DNA of 64,000 nucleotides from contig QZCP01000137.1 in NCBI GenBank assembly GCA_003956705.1, forward strand, positions 62,001-126,000, given 5' to 3'. Shown piece after piece: positions 26,691 through 40,275 of this stretch (positions are counted from its first letter, which is position 1; each line of letters opens with the position of its first letter). A program made the translations under genes and the position numbers. Source of the DNA: Brevipalpus yothersi. Taxonomy: Eukaryota > Arthropoda > Arachnida > Trombidiformes > Tenuipalpidae. The notes beneath the pieces were generated by a model, which did not search any database, was not told the DNA's origin, and was given only the letters and a program-made list of their open reading frames with translations.

Positions 26691-27490
26691 ATGTCTTCAT
26701 CGAATACCTCTTCGATTTCATCTTCGTCCAAAGCATCGGATCAAGCATCCATAACATCTCCAATTCACACTCAAACATCAATTGAAGAGAAACCTGAAGA
26801 TGAGGAAAAAGAATCCAATGAACACAATTCGAACACATCATCGTCACCATCAACATCATCAAAACTTCCACAAACCTCACAAGGAGCCAAATTTTTACAA
26901 TGTTCTCAATCAAGCCCAAAAGATTGTGGGCTTCCAGATAAAGTTCATGCATCTGATGATGATAAAGATGACCAATTAGCGGGACCAATTCAGATTACAC
27001 ATAATGTGGGTGCAGATCCTGAGCCGATGAATTTTGGCGATGGTAGCAACATTCGAACTATCAACATTGTTTCAACGGAAGTTAATTTTCAATTCAACAT
27101 GAGTGAAGAGAATATACATGATATGGAGAAGGGCTCAAATTTGAGAGGCAGAAAGCGTCATAAAACAGTGGGTTTTGGTGGTGTAACTGAGCGAAAAATG
27201 TCCACAAATAGCTGGATACGTCGTGATAGTCGTTTGGGTTCATTTTTATCCGATGAAGGTAGACGTGGAAGTGATTTAGTTCGATTTTTTACCAGACGTC
27301 GATCCCGTTCACCAAGTAAGGATGCTACCATGTGTAGACGTCTCCAGCAACCTCGACTCAGTCTACTGGGTAGACCAATAATATGTAAGCCCATTCGTCA
27401 GCGTGATCCTCGATATCGCCGGACCCAAGTGTTGATACACAATTTTTTGGAGCGTCCAAGAGGATGTATGGTTTGCTATCATCTGATTCA
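26691..27490 (+). CDS. KCNQ: KCNQ alternative first exon B (long phospho-site-rich N-terminus)
   Basis: This is a complete first coding exon of the Kv7 channel gene, 267 residues before the splice. The ATG at 26691 has A at -3 and is preceded two codons earlier by an in-frame TAA, so translation starts here and not in an upstream exon. Residues 1-60 are Ser/Thr/Glu-rich and low complexity. About 88-95 is acidic (ASDDDKDD). From 152 it becomes basic, with RRDS (177-180), RRGS (191-194) and RRRSRSPS (202-209), all matching the protein kinase A consensus RRxS. The family signature follows: RLSLLGRPI (222-230), RDPRYRR (238-244), NFLERPRG (251-258) and CYHLIQ at the start of S1. The donor TTCA|GTAAGC is phase 2 and joins the exon at 53412. 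The N-terminus lies in the cytosol. Regulation by kinases is inferred only. Confidence 0.93.
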
Positions 27491-27990
27491 GTAAGCATTT
27501 CATGTACTATGTACATTCTATATCACTATTTGCTTCATGTTTGTCGGTGGTGATGATCATGTCTTATTACTGTCTCCTGGGTTTTTTTGGCTAGAGGAAA
27601 AAGAAAATCCTCATGATTTATATATAATGTTTCAAAGCGGAGAAAATCTGCTCGGCTGATGCTGCAGCTACAATATCATATCTCTTATTCTTGGAAGCTT
27701 CAATTTTTGTCATATTTCATTGTTGTCAAGCTTTCATGGTAGACTCTGGAGAATACATGATCGATAGATGACAAAGTTTTGGCTAATGCTTACAAGACTT
27801 TCAATTAGAACCCTAATTAACGGTGTCAATCCTAGTATACTGGACTTCTTCTTAGCCAATATACATACTCAAAGATGTGTTAAATAGGGCTCAACCGATT
27901 CACATCATGATTAAGTTCCAGTCAATTTGCCTTTTCAATCAGTGCATTTTGTCTTGTGCATCCTGAATTGAATAGTAGAGTGATTAATTG

Positions 27991-27992
<2 letters not shown>

Positions 27993-28024
<32 letters not shown>
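27993..28024. repeat. (TC)n microsatellite
   Basis: Perfect CT run of about 32 bases, 500 bases downstream of exon B. Confidence 0.96.
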
Positions 28025-28027
<3 letters not shown>

Positions 28028-30235
28028 CAAGTCCTTCTAAAACATGGAAGCAATAAATGGTGTCAGTAGGACACTATATATATTCGAAATTCGTTAGATG
28101 AATTTGAATGTGTATTCATTTGAATTGATTTCGCTGGTAGAATATTCTAAAAAATAGCATTACATCATGAATTGAATACTCTTAGTGATGATTTGAATGC
28201 GAATGAGACTTTTCACCATTCTGAGTGCCCATTAGATTCGGCTGTGGGATCTTCATTTAATTCGAAATGGTCCATAGAATTTGTCTACTAGCTGTGAACG
28301 GTCTGTATATATGTATATATACAACCACTTTGGCGTTTCGTTTCTTTTTCAAGCATTTTCCATTAAATCAAAATATTCTGTTTCACAACATGATTACTTC
28401 GATTCGGATCACTTATAATCAGTTGATGTGTATGGCGTATATGCTGAGAGTTCAGGGTGATTCATATTTTTTTCTCATAAATATCCAAAACTCTTTCACA
28501 TATTCATCCAGTGGCTTACTTTTTGCTCTGTAATATTCATGGATGATATGGAAAAAATATTTCCCATTATATGAGCTTTCCCATAAGAGGAGATTATTTC
28601 TTCCAGAAGAAGGAGCAAGTCAAATGAAAATTCCTTGAATTCCATTCGCATCAGAATTTCTGATGTGCTTTGCTTTGATTGTTTAAGTGTGGTCAGTTTT
28701 TCTCATATTCATGTCATTCAATTTTGATCGATCATACACCAAGTTTTTCTGGAAGTTTTCACCTAGAACTTTCATTTTTCTCTCTGATGGATCTTTTCTT
28801 GATTCTCAAGAATTTTTTTTGAGCCATTCAATCTCATCTTTGGACTCCATGTTGAATATACATTCCTATCTGAGCCTGCTCAAGCTTTATTTTGAGAATG
28901 AATCTTAAATCTCAAGATAATATTATCGGTGATTAAGCTCTCGAATCGGTATTTTTCGGTCATCAGAAACGAGACTTCATATTCTCTTATCTAGACACTT
29001 CTGCGTCTTTCCCTTGGCTTCGGATAGTTCCAATCAATTTTTATCAGGGGAAATGGTTCGGCTACACTCATTCATGTGTGGTTCTTTCATGAAATAATGT
29101 GAGATTTTGATTACCCCTAAAATCTGGAAAAAAACTTTGTGAGGTTCTGTTTTTCGGATGAAAAATTGGGAAAAAAGAGCCTGAAAGAGAATCATTTCGG
29201 TACACTCTGAAGGCATGATATTGACTGAAAGAAACGATAGATGAATGGAGAGGCTTTCAAGAAATCGAAGAAGAAGAAGGAATAATAGTGAAGGGAAGAG
29301 AAGCATTGAGAATCCAGGAACTGGAGAAGGAAAAGCTATGTGGCCAAAGCCCTTTATGTTTGTATGTTGAAGAGAAAAATTGCTCTCAATACATGTACTG
29401 AAAGTACAAGTGTAATCATCCTGAAATGGTATTGAGTATTATCATCGGTTATTCTTTCACTCTCGATGCCTGTGGTCCAGTGTTGATTATTGTTTTGGAA
29501 AAAGATCGTGTACAGATTCGGATTCCCAGCTTATTCTAGTATCTAGGCACTTGATGGAACACATCATGTGTGTGAAACTTTTGCTCCCCCAAACCACTAA
29601 GCTTGACGATAATTCTTGTTTGATTTCCAAATTAAAACAGAAAGATTGCTGGAGCTCAATTATCACACCGGATCAGTCTAAATCCTTTTTTACACCGACA
29701 ATGTTTCAGATTTACCGATAATTCGAATCAGATTCGATTTGGAAATGTTTATCGAATTATATACACGCTCAAAGTGTGTGATACACTAACATTTTGGATA
29801 TATATTGAACAGTTTCATGACCACATGTGTTTATGTATTTGCTGTTGGATTCTTTTTTTCTGCTTCTTCTTCTTCTTTCACTTTTCTGATGATCATTTTG
29901 GCTGTTTTTGTACTGAACTAACACTCTCGTTAAGTATTACTTCAACATGAGATCTCGTAACCAGTGTTATTCTCTCAGTATATGTGTGTATACTGAAAGC
30001 TTCCAATTTTTTTTCTCTCACTCTATCTCTCCCAAATACAAACATTCAGCTGATGGGAAGAAGAAATTCAGTTTTATTTCTTCTTGATTCCACACAGAAT
30101 CCATCTACAAATCGGAAGCTGATGAGTAAAACATTTTCGTACCCTGAGTCTCTGTCTGAGGGAAATAAACTAATCAACGAGGTCGAGAGAGGAAATTATC
30201 TACTCAATCGTAATAACGTATTTGTAGAGAGAAAA

Positions 30236-30239
<4 letters not shown>

Positions 30240-30284
<45 letters not shown>
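30240..30284. repeat. (TC)n microsatellite
   Basis: Perfect CT run of about 45 bases. Confidence 0.96.
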
Positions 30285-30286
<2 letters not shown>

Positions 30287-32224
30287 ATTTTTTCATGAAT
30301 AATTATGATATTTATCATTATCAATAACAATCATTCACTAAGTATATATATTTGGCGTATTTTTTTTGTCTTTTCACCCATTCTGGTATGAGTGCGAGAG
30401 AAAATTGATTGTGCAAAAGAATGATGATGAAAATTTATTGCGTCACTTTTCATCTAAGAATTTTGAGATATCTTTCTCCTTCAATACATCTATCTTTGAT
30501 TGATGAACTTTTCCTCTCACATATCAAATAGATAATGTATTACTTTGTCGAAATGATTTTTTCTTCTTCTTTCACTCCCAAGCAAAGTTTACAAGACATA
30601 TGAGTACTTGATGAAGATACCTTTTTTTCACTTTTTGCAAGGTTCCAAAATCAATCTTACACGATAAAAAAGGATAACTTATACTCTAGAAGCCCATTTT
30701 CTGATGAAAAATGATGACAAAAAAGGTTCCTATTAAAGTTCATCCATGACGTGGTGATGAACGCAACAGTCTATCCACTCAATAATTGAGATATAGTTCT
30801 CTCTAAATTGATGTCATAATCAAACTGATTCAATAATTGATACGGATTCATGAGAAAGTATCAGTAGTCCTTGGATCCATCTTTTTATTCAATCTCCTAT
30901 TCTTAGTTTAACTAACAAGTAAGTTTTATGAGAGATTGATAGTGAGATATATTTGACTATCGTTTTTTTTCAACCCATGATCATATCTGTAGAATCACTC
31001 TCTTGGAACTTTGATTCATAGTTCCTAGTTTCATAGCTGATAAATAACTATAGAGTACTATTGAACTTTGAATCTAAATTATGTTTCAAAAAATGATTGA
31101 GAGATATCAATTGATCAACTCATTGTTTAATGGAGTTGAAGAATATCATTCATCCACTTGGAAAATACATGTATCTTTCTACTGCTATTCAGTGGCTCAA
31201 TCCTTCTATACCAGATATTTTTTTCATGGTTTCTATCAGCTGAATACGAAAATTGCATCAGGAAAATGAGATTTCCTCTCTCCATCTTAGATTCAATCAC
31301 ATGACTTTTCCTAATCATCTGAGTAGGGTTCATCACGTTTTTTTGGTAGCAAAAAATTTTCTCTTCCTATCTTGGAATCCCTTTAGACGTGGCTTCGCAT
31401 CAGCTTCCATGTTCTTCAGCAGAAGATCTACAATATCGATAATAATTAAAAACTAATCTTCTTAATCAGCTAGATTTCCATATGTCTCCCACCGTAGGCT
31501 TGAAGTTAAAACTGGTGAAGATTGGAAAGCTAACTCTAAACTTTCCTTTTCTCTAGTCAATACTCTTGAAGAATAGTTCGCAGATTTCTCTACAAGATTT
31601 CGCCGATACATTCCAATAAGTTGTATTTGAGGATGCCTGAATCCAAATGAGAACAAGCTGAAAAAATCCGCTGCCTTAGCTTTCATGTACACATGAAAAA
31701 ACTCTTGAAATTTCTATCAAAATTAGATGCTACTCTGCTTCTATTCATGTGATTTTTCCCGAAGCCCTTTTTATTTTGCATAAGAGCGTAAAGAGATTCA
31801 AAGCTTCTGTCTGTTATTAGCATTAGATTCAAGCAGAAAAGGCTCTTGGTTGACTATTGCTTTTGAAGAAAAGGGTTCCTCTATTTCCCTCTCAAATGAA
31901 CAAATATACTGGGCTCAGATTTTATATGAAAATATGGGAACAATGATATGATTAGGGTTATCACACAAGATTGGTAATGCTCTACCTTGGTATACTGGGC
32001 TATTGCATCAATCTAGGGAACTCTTTTTCCTGTGACAAGTTTTCTCTATGCATGAGGCACATTGACAATAGTCAAACTGATGATGTATCAAATCTAAGTT
32101 GTGTTGTGTCATATCTGGTGAGAACAGTTGAGCTTACCATCGGTATCAATGCTTATCAATACTTATCATATATGAATTATTGTGTCCATTTTTATCATGG
32201 AATGTGGAAAGTATCATCAAAGTA

Positions 32225-32227
<3 letters not shown>

Positions 32228-32322
<95 letters not shown>

Positions 32323-32344
32323 CTCCCTTTCTTTCTTTCTCTCT
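32228..32344. repeat. Composite (TC)n-(TTTC)n tract
   Basis: About 73 bases of perfect CT pass directly into CTTT tetranucleotides. At about 117 bases it is the longest unbroken simple repeat in the window. Confidence 0.97.
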
Positions 32345-34499
32345 GTGATTTCGAAAGCTTCAATCTCTCAGCAGGGTGTTAAGAGATGTAAGTGGCAAAC
32401 AATTGATAGAGTATCGGTAAATAGTCATGATATATCTCTTAGGGTTGGAGAGAACGGAAATCTTATACGAAAATAGAGGCTAAACTATATACTCAAATAT
32501 ACATCTATGAGCAACCCTTGAAGGATGCTGATTCATGAATAATCACGACACCACTGTGTGTTATTTTGCTTCATCTGCAGAGTATATTGCCTGTGGTGTA
32601 TCTCATTCTTTTTCTTTGCTCTATCTCAGAGAAGGAGAGAGAGAAAAGATAGATTCCAAGTGGACTTTTTTTGTGATCTACAAATCGATTTCCTGGCTTA
32701 TTTTCATATTGAAATACGCCATTTGCACCTGATTTCATTGTTTTCAACCTGAAGCTCAAAAAGAAGCTGACGAGCAAAATCTTTCAGCTCTCAAAACTGT
32801 ATAAGCCTTATATCTACACGGTCATAGTTTAGCATTTAAATCTTTTCAATCTTTTCATACTCAAATGTATCTCAGTATATATTGAAAAATTCCATATACC
32901 AAAGAAGATATTGTCCTGATAATAGGATATTCTTTTCCAGTCTTCAGATATTGTCATGAGTATGAGAATTTTTTCTATCCAGCTTTTCAGAATCAATGGA
33001 CTTTGTGAACATGCAAAAATTTTTCTCCTCTCACAAAAGCAAACAAATTCAGTTACACAATTCTAGCTTGTTTCCGTGATTGATGGATACTTTCGTTTTG
33101 GATAGAGAGTAAGAATGAATTCTTTTTCCATGTCTTAAACCATCTTTTCAGAATGCAACGAATGAACTTTTCCTGACTTTTGACAGCTTCGTGAATCATT
33201 GTGAATTCTGAGTATGTATTTCATATTTTGATGGCTCTTAGGTTTTCAGCTTCTTTTGACTCTTGCACTTCTTCACATACAGAAGATCGGAAGAGGGAAA
33301 GTAGAGAAAAAAAAGTGATGATCCATGGTCCACAGAGATGACTAGATGACCACACAGTAAATGGATTCCCAAGTAATTCATTTGCTTGAGAAAGTTTTTC
33401 TTGGAGTTCATCATATTCTCCACTGTAATACAGCTTTTTTCATCTCTCTTTTTCATTCTCATTTTGAAGGAAGGAAGAAGGAGAAAATTTTTCTGTTGAA
33501 AAATGAATTGCATTTTCAGATCACATTCTGACCAATGTTTTGAAAGAGCTTGAGAATAACTTAGCGAAGAGGAAAACCATTGATAGAGTATCTTGGATAT
33601 ACATCTCAGGATAACAAGATATTTTATTCAGCCTCAAGCTAGTGACAAAAATCTGAGGACAAGATATCATGTAGCATAAAATTCACTTAATTCAATATCA
33701 AATCTTACTTCACAGAACTGTCAGTATACTGTTATTCGTGATCTTATTTGCTTTTTTTATCATGGTGTATTTATCTTTCTTTTCCACCAAATCAAAAAGA
33801 GTGAGTATTTTGAGTTCCCAGGTCTTCCCAGAATTTATACTCTCATTTGAATTAATTTGATTCATTATCAACACTTCATGCCCAAAAACTTTCGCTTCAG
33901 GCTTACCTGAAAAGGCTGATAAAAGTATATCACTGGATTGCTCAATTTCATGGACAAAATCGTACTATATTGCTCAATTATTGTGTATTTGTGATGCTGA
34001 GATTTTTACAGAGAAAAGTAATGTGTTCACCTCTTGAGAATCATTAGATTAACTTAAACAGGCTGTATACAAAATCGATGGACTTTGCAGCTAATGTAAC
34101 ACGACACACACAAGTGATTCACTGAGGAACCATTTTGATTCATGTTGATTTGTTCACTTTCACATAATAGAGGCCTGTATTTTGGAATACACTTCTTCTT
34201 CTTTCTTCTCTCCGATTCTTACTTACAATAATCTACTCTTGTACATAATGTATGTCAAACATCCAGCCGGCAAGAATAGTCGAGGAAGGGAAGTTTCTCT
34301 TCTTTTATCTTTCTTTTCATGCGAAGAAAAGTAACAGGTTGAGCACTTTAATGTATTCAAGTTTACCAATTCTTCTTGAACTCTCTCATACTCTGAACAT
34401 ACCGTTTGATTTCGAATAGCTGTGAGAATACATGTATATATGTATTTCCAATATACAGTATAGAATTGCTACTTCCGATTGTTCAACTACCTAGAAAAC

Positions 34500-34503
<4 letters not shown>

Positions 34504-34560
<57 letters not shown>

Positions 34561-34566
34561 CTCTCT
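34504..34566. repeat. Composite (TC)n-(TTTC)n tract
   Basis: CT run followed by five or six CTTT units, the same order as at 32228-32344. Confidence 0.96.
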
Positions 34567-34912
34567 GTTGGACATCAAGTGGATGTCGAAACAGCCCAGA
34601 CACTACGTAGATATACGATACATGTAATTGAAGTTTGAAAAATGCACTCTTCTACTCAGACTACTTTCAGAAGTCAAACACAATGTGATGTTTCATGAGA
34701 ATTTCAATGAAAATTTTGTCTGGCTAGAGCAGAATAAAAAAATTCTGGTTTTTTACCTACCCAGTTGAGAATGTTTAACATTGTGCCTTTTGATCCCACG
34801 ATAAGTTGTCAAAAAAACTTGTATCTCTCTGAATTTCTTTTAGATACATCATTGCTCATCCTATGTTCCTTGATATGATATTACCTAGATTAATAATTCA
34901 CCTACTTTTTTC

Positions 34913-34915
<3 letters not shown>

Positions 34916-34950
<35 letters not shown>

Positions 34951-34968
34951 CTCTCTTTCTCTCTCTCT
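34916..34968. repeat. (TC)n microsatellite, imperfect
   Basis: CT run of about 53 bases with CGCT and CTTTCT interruptions. Confidence 0.94.
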
Positions 34969-37900
34969 AGAAATGAAAGCTATATTTGTGTGTTACTTTT
35001 CTTCTCCTTTTCACGTCTTATTTCGTGCTCTGACTTTTACCCGCTCATTTGTGATGAATAGTACTTCACTTGAGACACATTTAGATAAGATTTCTCTTCT
35101 CTTTTTTCTTATTCCTTTTCTTTCATTGATTAAACTACCTTGTCTACTTTGTTTCACACTTGTATTCCCTTTTTTCATGCTCTCTTTTGCTGCAGTCTTT
35201 TCTATATTAGTGAAAATAACTTGAGCTATTCAAACTTAATTTCACATGTTCAACTCGGTGTTATCTGGTAGAAAGTTTCAAGTCTATTTTGTAGTGTGTA
35301 TCAAATTGAGCAAGAGAGCACTTGAATATCTAACAAAGTGTCAACTGTCATTCCTAGGATAGAAGATTTCTATCTTTTCGGTTTCAGCCTAACTGTTACG
35401 AATTTTTTAGAAAAGTATTTTTGAATATTTTCTCCTCTTGTGGACTAAATTCCCATATCGTCTTTTCCCAGATTTGAATTTATATGTTCAAATGTTCATC
35501 TTCCTTTGGAATTGCTACGGATCAATTTTGTGCACATATTAAGGTGAAAATTTTTAACAATGTTACAAGAACAATTTCGGAAGGCTTATACACACTCACC
35601 AAGATAGATGAACATTTTATTTGTTATTTTGTTCCAATAGAGGTGAATAATCGTTAGTAAAGACAATGTTCAATATTAGCCATATTCCATTGAGAATTGT
35701 ATTCACTCGAATTTCGTGAGCTTTGGAAACTCTTCCAGTCAGTGAAAGCTCTCATTCAAACTTTCCGCCCTCAACGATTGTCTGTGTATATTCTTATATG
35801 AACCACAAGATTACATGTTATCTTCGATAGCTGGTATACTTTAAGGAATGATTATGAATGATGGTACATATGAGAGCCCAAAGAAGAGAGGAAGAGAAAA
35901 ATAACGCGATTTTAGTGTATTTGGAAATGACTGAGGAGGGTCAACAAAAGTCACGTAACGCAATCGATATTATTGGATATACTGAAACACTGAAACAATT
36001 TGCCAAATAACACCACCAAATATTACCGATTTAGTGCATTATATTTGTCCTAGTTTGAAAAAAAGAAAGCCCAATACCGTAGCACGCTCATAATCGATAT
36101 TCAGCACACTGAACTTATTTTGAGTTGATAGCCGAATTGAGATTGATTTAGACAAAACAGATCATAATCATCTTTAAACCGAATCATACCGATTGTCCAG
36201 CAATTTATCTATCTTGCTAGAAGATAACCAATCGCTCGATCATTCTACTGATAACACTCGAGAGCAAAGTTGAGCTAATTTCCACTTCTTCAATCTGGAG
36301 AACTGCTGCCTTTACTACTCACGTTTCTAGTCAAGATTTCCAGCTATGTTTAACCCTTTTAGTGGGAATCACTTGCTGAAGAAAGTATTTTCCTCTGGCT
36401 GTTTGTTCAGTGAACAGTATTGACAGTCTCCTCAGAAGATTGGAATTCTCTAGAAAACGACATTTAACAAGTGTGGGGAATATATTCTTCGCGGATAAAG
36501 ATAAGGTCACTTGAAACGGCAATTAAAAACCTCCTTTTCAAATGAGCAAACAAAAAAAATTCTTCGATCTCTTGTAAAAAATAATCATTCCCAATTGTAT
36601 AAACAGAACGCAAATTCTTCATAAGTTGAAATTTGCATGTAAAGACTGTAATAAACGTACTTCATCATGTAAATGGAGTTGGAAAAAACTGCGACTATAT
36701 GGTAGAGATATTCCCTATCGATTCAACCCAATTATTCTGACTTGTTTTCGTGACTTTCACATTGTTTTTGATCAGAAGTTAGAAAAATCTTCTCATTGAC
36801 CGGTGGCCAAAATGAGATGCCAAGGCTTTACTCACTCCTACCTCAAGACTTTCAAGTTGATCATTTTTCAAGTAAACTGACATTGAACAGAAGACACATC
36901 TTCAAAGGTCTGCCTGGAAAAAAAACTAGACAGTCTAGCAAACACGAAATCTTAACATGGTACCATTATTGAGGATTCCCCTTGTCCCAATAGTGGAGCG
37001 AATCATGATGAATTGTGTATGAAATGTTGTGTGTCTATCGTCGATACTACACTAGCCCAGCAGCATATCGTGCATCTCCATCGAGCATTGTTCTAATGAG
37101 AACACCATCATTTCCTGAGGCTTTATTTTGCTAGTAAGGCTGTAAGCTCCAGTAAATATTCTTTCAAAAAAACATTGTAAAAGTTTTCACTGAATTTCGC
37201 ATGTACTTTCATTTCTTGTTTTCTTTCCCTCCCTCTTTTATTTCACATGATCTTGAATACACTCATATTTCGTGATCTTGAGACTGAATTCCTTCTTCTG
37301 GAGCATCCAATCAGGATGACAAGCGAGAAAGAGGCAACGTTTTCTATTGTTGAAAAGAAACCAAATTGGTATGATAATATAAAGGAATAGCAAAGAATAT
37401 CATTCAGCATCAAACACACTTTGCATTCTGCGTTCTGTATCCTAGACGAAAGTGAGTGTTATATAGTGCTCAGGATGAGTGAATTTTTGAAATACTTGAT
37501 TCTCAGAATATCTGCTCAAGTGTTTAACATCTTTATGCATGACTAGGGTGAAAAAGTTCAGTGAAGTGTGTGAAGATGTAGATGGAAAAGAAAGTGAAGC
37601 AAGTTGGATGGGCTTAGGCTGCCATTAATTTGAACAATACAAAAAAGTAGCCTTAAAATTTTCATTTTCATTCCTTCATTTTCCACCTTTATGAGTTTTC
37701 CTTTCTGTTATTATTAAATTCATTTTCTACTGGGCAAAATTTTTTTTCCATACATATATACAGACTCTTTCAATATAAATTCACGTAACAGCGATTCTTT
37801 TGAACCATGATAAAAAGAATTCAAAATAGAGAAAAGAATATGTATATATACTCATATCGCCACTTCGTTAGGTTATCTGAGTGGAATGGAAAAATTCTGT

Positions 37901-40179
37901 GTGAGGAGAAAAAAATGTTTCCGTTAACAGACATAGAAAAATCGATAATGAATCTGATTTCCTATCCTGCAGGTGTCGCTTAGGTTATTTGTAAATTCGA
38001 AAGTTTCATCATGATAATATATGAACATATGTATTGATGAAGAAAAAGTTCAGTTCATATTTGAGTAGATGGAGAGAGAGAGAGAAAAATATTCTATTCG
38101 CTCTAATAACTGAATATCCCTCGATAATTCTACTCCTTTTTCCACTGATAGGAATCTGTCATTGTGAATGAATGAAAATCAGATGCCCATCATCTGATGA
38201 AAAGGTCGACAGTTGAAATGGAAAGTAGCGTGATTCAATTGAACACTGGTTAGAATATAATATATTCTAGATTCGAATAACGAAGTCAACGTTTTTGATG
38301 CATAATTTCTTATCGTAAATGGACTTTAGAAATCTGTCTCTTTCACTGTCTATCTCATAAATATATTCCATCCCACATAGTCAATCATGGGTGATGGATT
38401 CGGAAATTGAATCATCGATCTTATTATTATTGTTCGCTGATTTTTTCCCTACTCACCCCCTCGTATATATCTCATGCCTCCCCTTTCTCGCATCATGGAT
38501 CTCTTTCATGATGATGATAATAATAATTCCACGGGAATGAAGCCAGAAGTTGACCATTGATAAATGGAAATACAGAGGAAAAGAGAGAGATATCAAAAAA
38601 GAATGAGGATTGAAGAGTGAAAAAAGGAGGGTGAAATATATAGAATATAAGCGTTCATGATAAATTCTGAATGAATCATTTTGATGATAAATAAAGGAAT
38701 TCTTTGCGCATATCTAATAAGCTTTCAAGGTGCATAACACAGTTGGAAAATAAGATAGGAAAGTCTCTCTCTTTCTTTTCCATGGTTGAAAAATGTACAT
38801 ACATAATGATGAGTGAGTTGAGAGAAATGATTTTTTGGTGAGCTCAAGAAGATTAAAAAAAGCAAAAAAAGACTCCTACACATGGAATGAGTCAAGCAGC
38901 ATTTCAGGTGGGCATGAGGTGTATCGTGATTGACTCTAATCCACTAAAAAATTTATTCCAGACTGTCCCGAGGAACACTTTTGCATCTTCCTGTTTCCCT
39001 TTATTTCTCTTACTTTCTTTCCTTTTTCCACTCTCTTTGCCCTGTTTTAACATACTCTGATATTCCCATATAATATGATCGTTATTTTATTTTCTTTTTC
39101 TCCTAAACACACACAGTCATATACATGTATGTACTAGCCGCTGGACTTGTGGGTTGGAGGATGAAAGAGAAAGAAAAGGAGAGAGAAAGAGAAAGAGAGC
39201 ATATTTTTCGTTTAAATGTCAAAGTGAATTCTAACTTTGCATGACCAGGCTCTCCACAGCAGTCTATCATGGATCAAAATAAATGTTGCTCCTAATTTTA
39301 GGATTTGAATCCATTAGCATCACCACTAGGCGAGGCTTTCCATCTCTTTTTCTCTCCCTTTCTGGAACATCATGAAGCTAACCATTTTTGAACATTTTCA
39401 TCGCAATATGCTTCACCTAAGCCAAACTTATATGAACAATCGAAGAGAGAGAGAGAGAGAGCAATAAACTGATCGACAATAATGTTATACTTAATAAAGA
39501 GTTTGAAGGTGTCACCAAATCAATGGACTAATTTCAAAGTCGATGTATATCTCCACGCTTCACCTTACCTTGCTAACTTTTCAATATCATCAAGGTTTAT
39601 CTGATATTTTTCAAGAATAATGAAGTCAAGATGAAGTCTCTATAAACCATGATGATGATCTAAGAGGATACTGAACATACTTTAACTGATTGAGCCAAGA
39701 GGGATGATAGAATATCGAAACAATCATGTGTTCAAGAAGAAAATTGAGCTTTTTCGATAGAATTCTTCTGATAGAACAACGTTTACAGATAGTGTTAGCT
39801 TTTCTCGAGAAATATTCCCAACCAGTACACTATCAACTTCTCTACTTAAAACTTTCTCTTACCATACAGCTACACCTAATTCCCTATAAAACTTGAGAGG
39901 TCTTTTATCCCTTTCTTCTTTCTCTCTCTCTTCCTACCAATACTGAGTCCTTCATCATCATGATTATTTAACCGGCCCTAGACAAACATCAACAATTGAT
40001 CTATCGGTATTCTGAGTTTGTCGAAATAGAAACCAGGAAAACACTCATCACACACTCATACACTCCATTCATCTCACGTATAACTGAGCCCTGATAGTCT
40101 CTAATTATTATTATCATGAAAACTTCACCAAACATACACACACACATAGTGCAAAGCACTTTCAGCATCAAAATTTGGA

Positions 40180-40275
40180 GAGAAAGAGAGAGAGAGAGAG
40201 AGGAATACATTAATGAATTCATTGGCCATTTATACATACATGTATGTATATATATTGAGAGAGAGAGAGAGAGAA
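40180..40275. repeat. Two short (GA)n runs
   Basis: GA runs at about 40183-40202 and 40256-40275, separated by a TA/CATG-rich spacer. A further short GA run lies at 39445-39462. Confidence 0.9.

Noticed and set aside
28023..28034. GTTCAAGTCC resembling a tRNA B box
   Set aside because: No matching acceptor stem, anticodon arm or A box around it.
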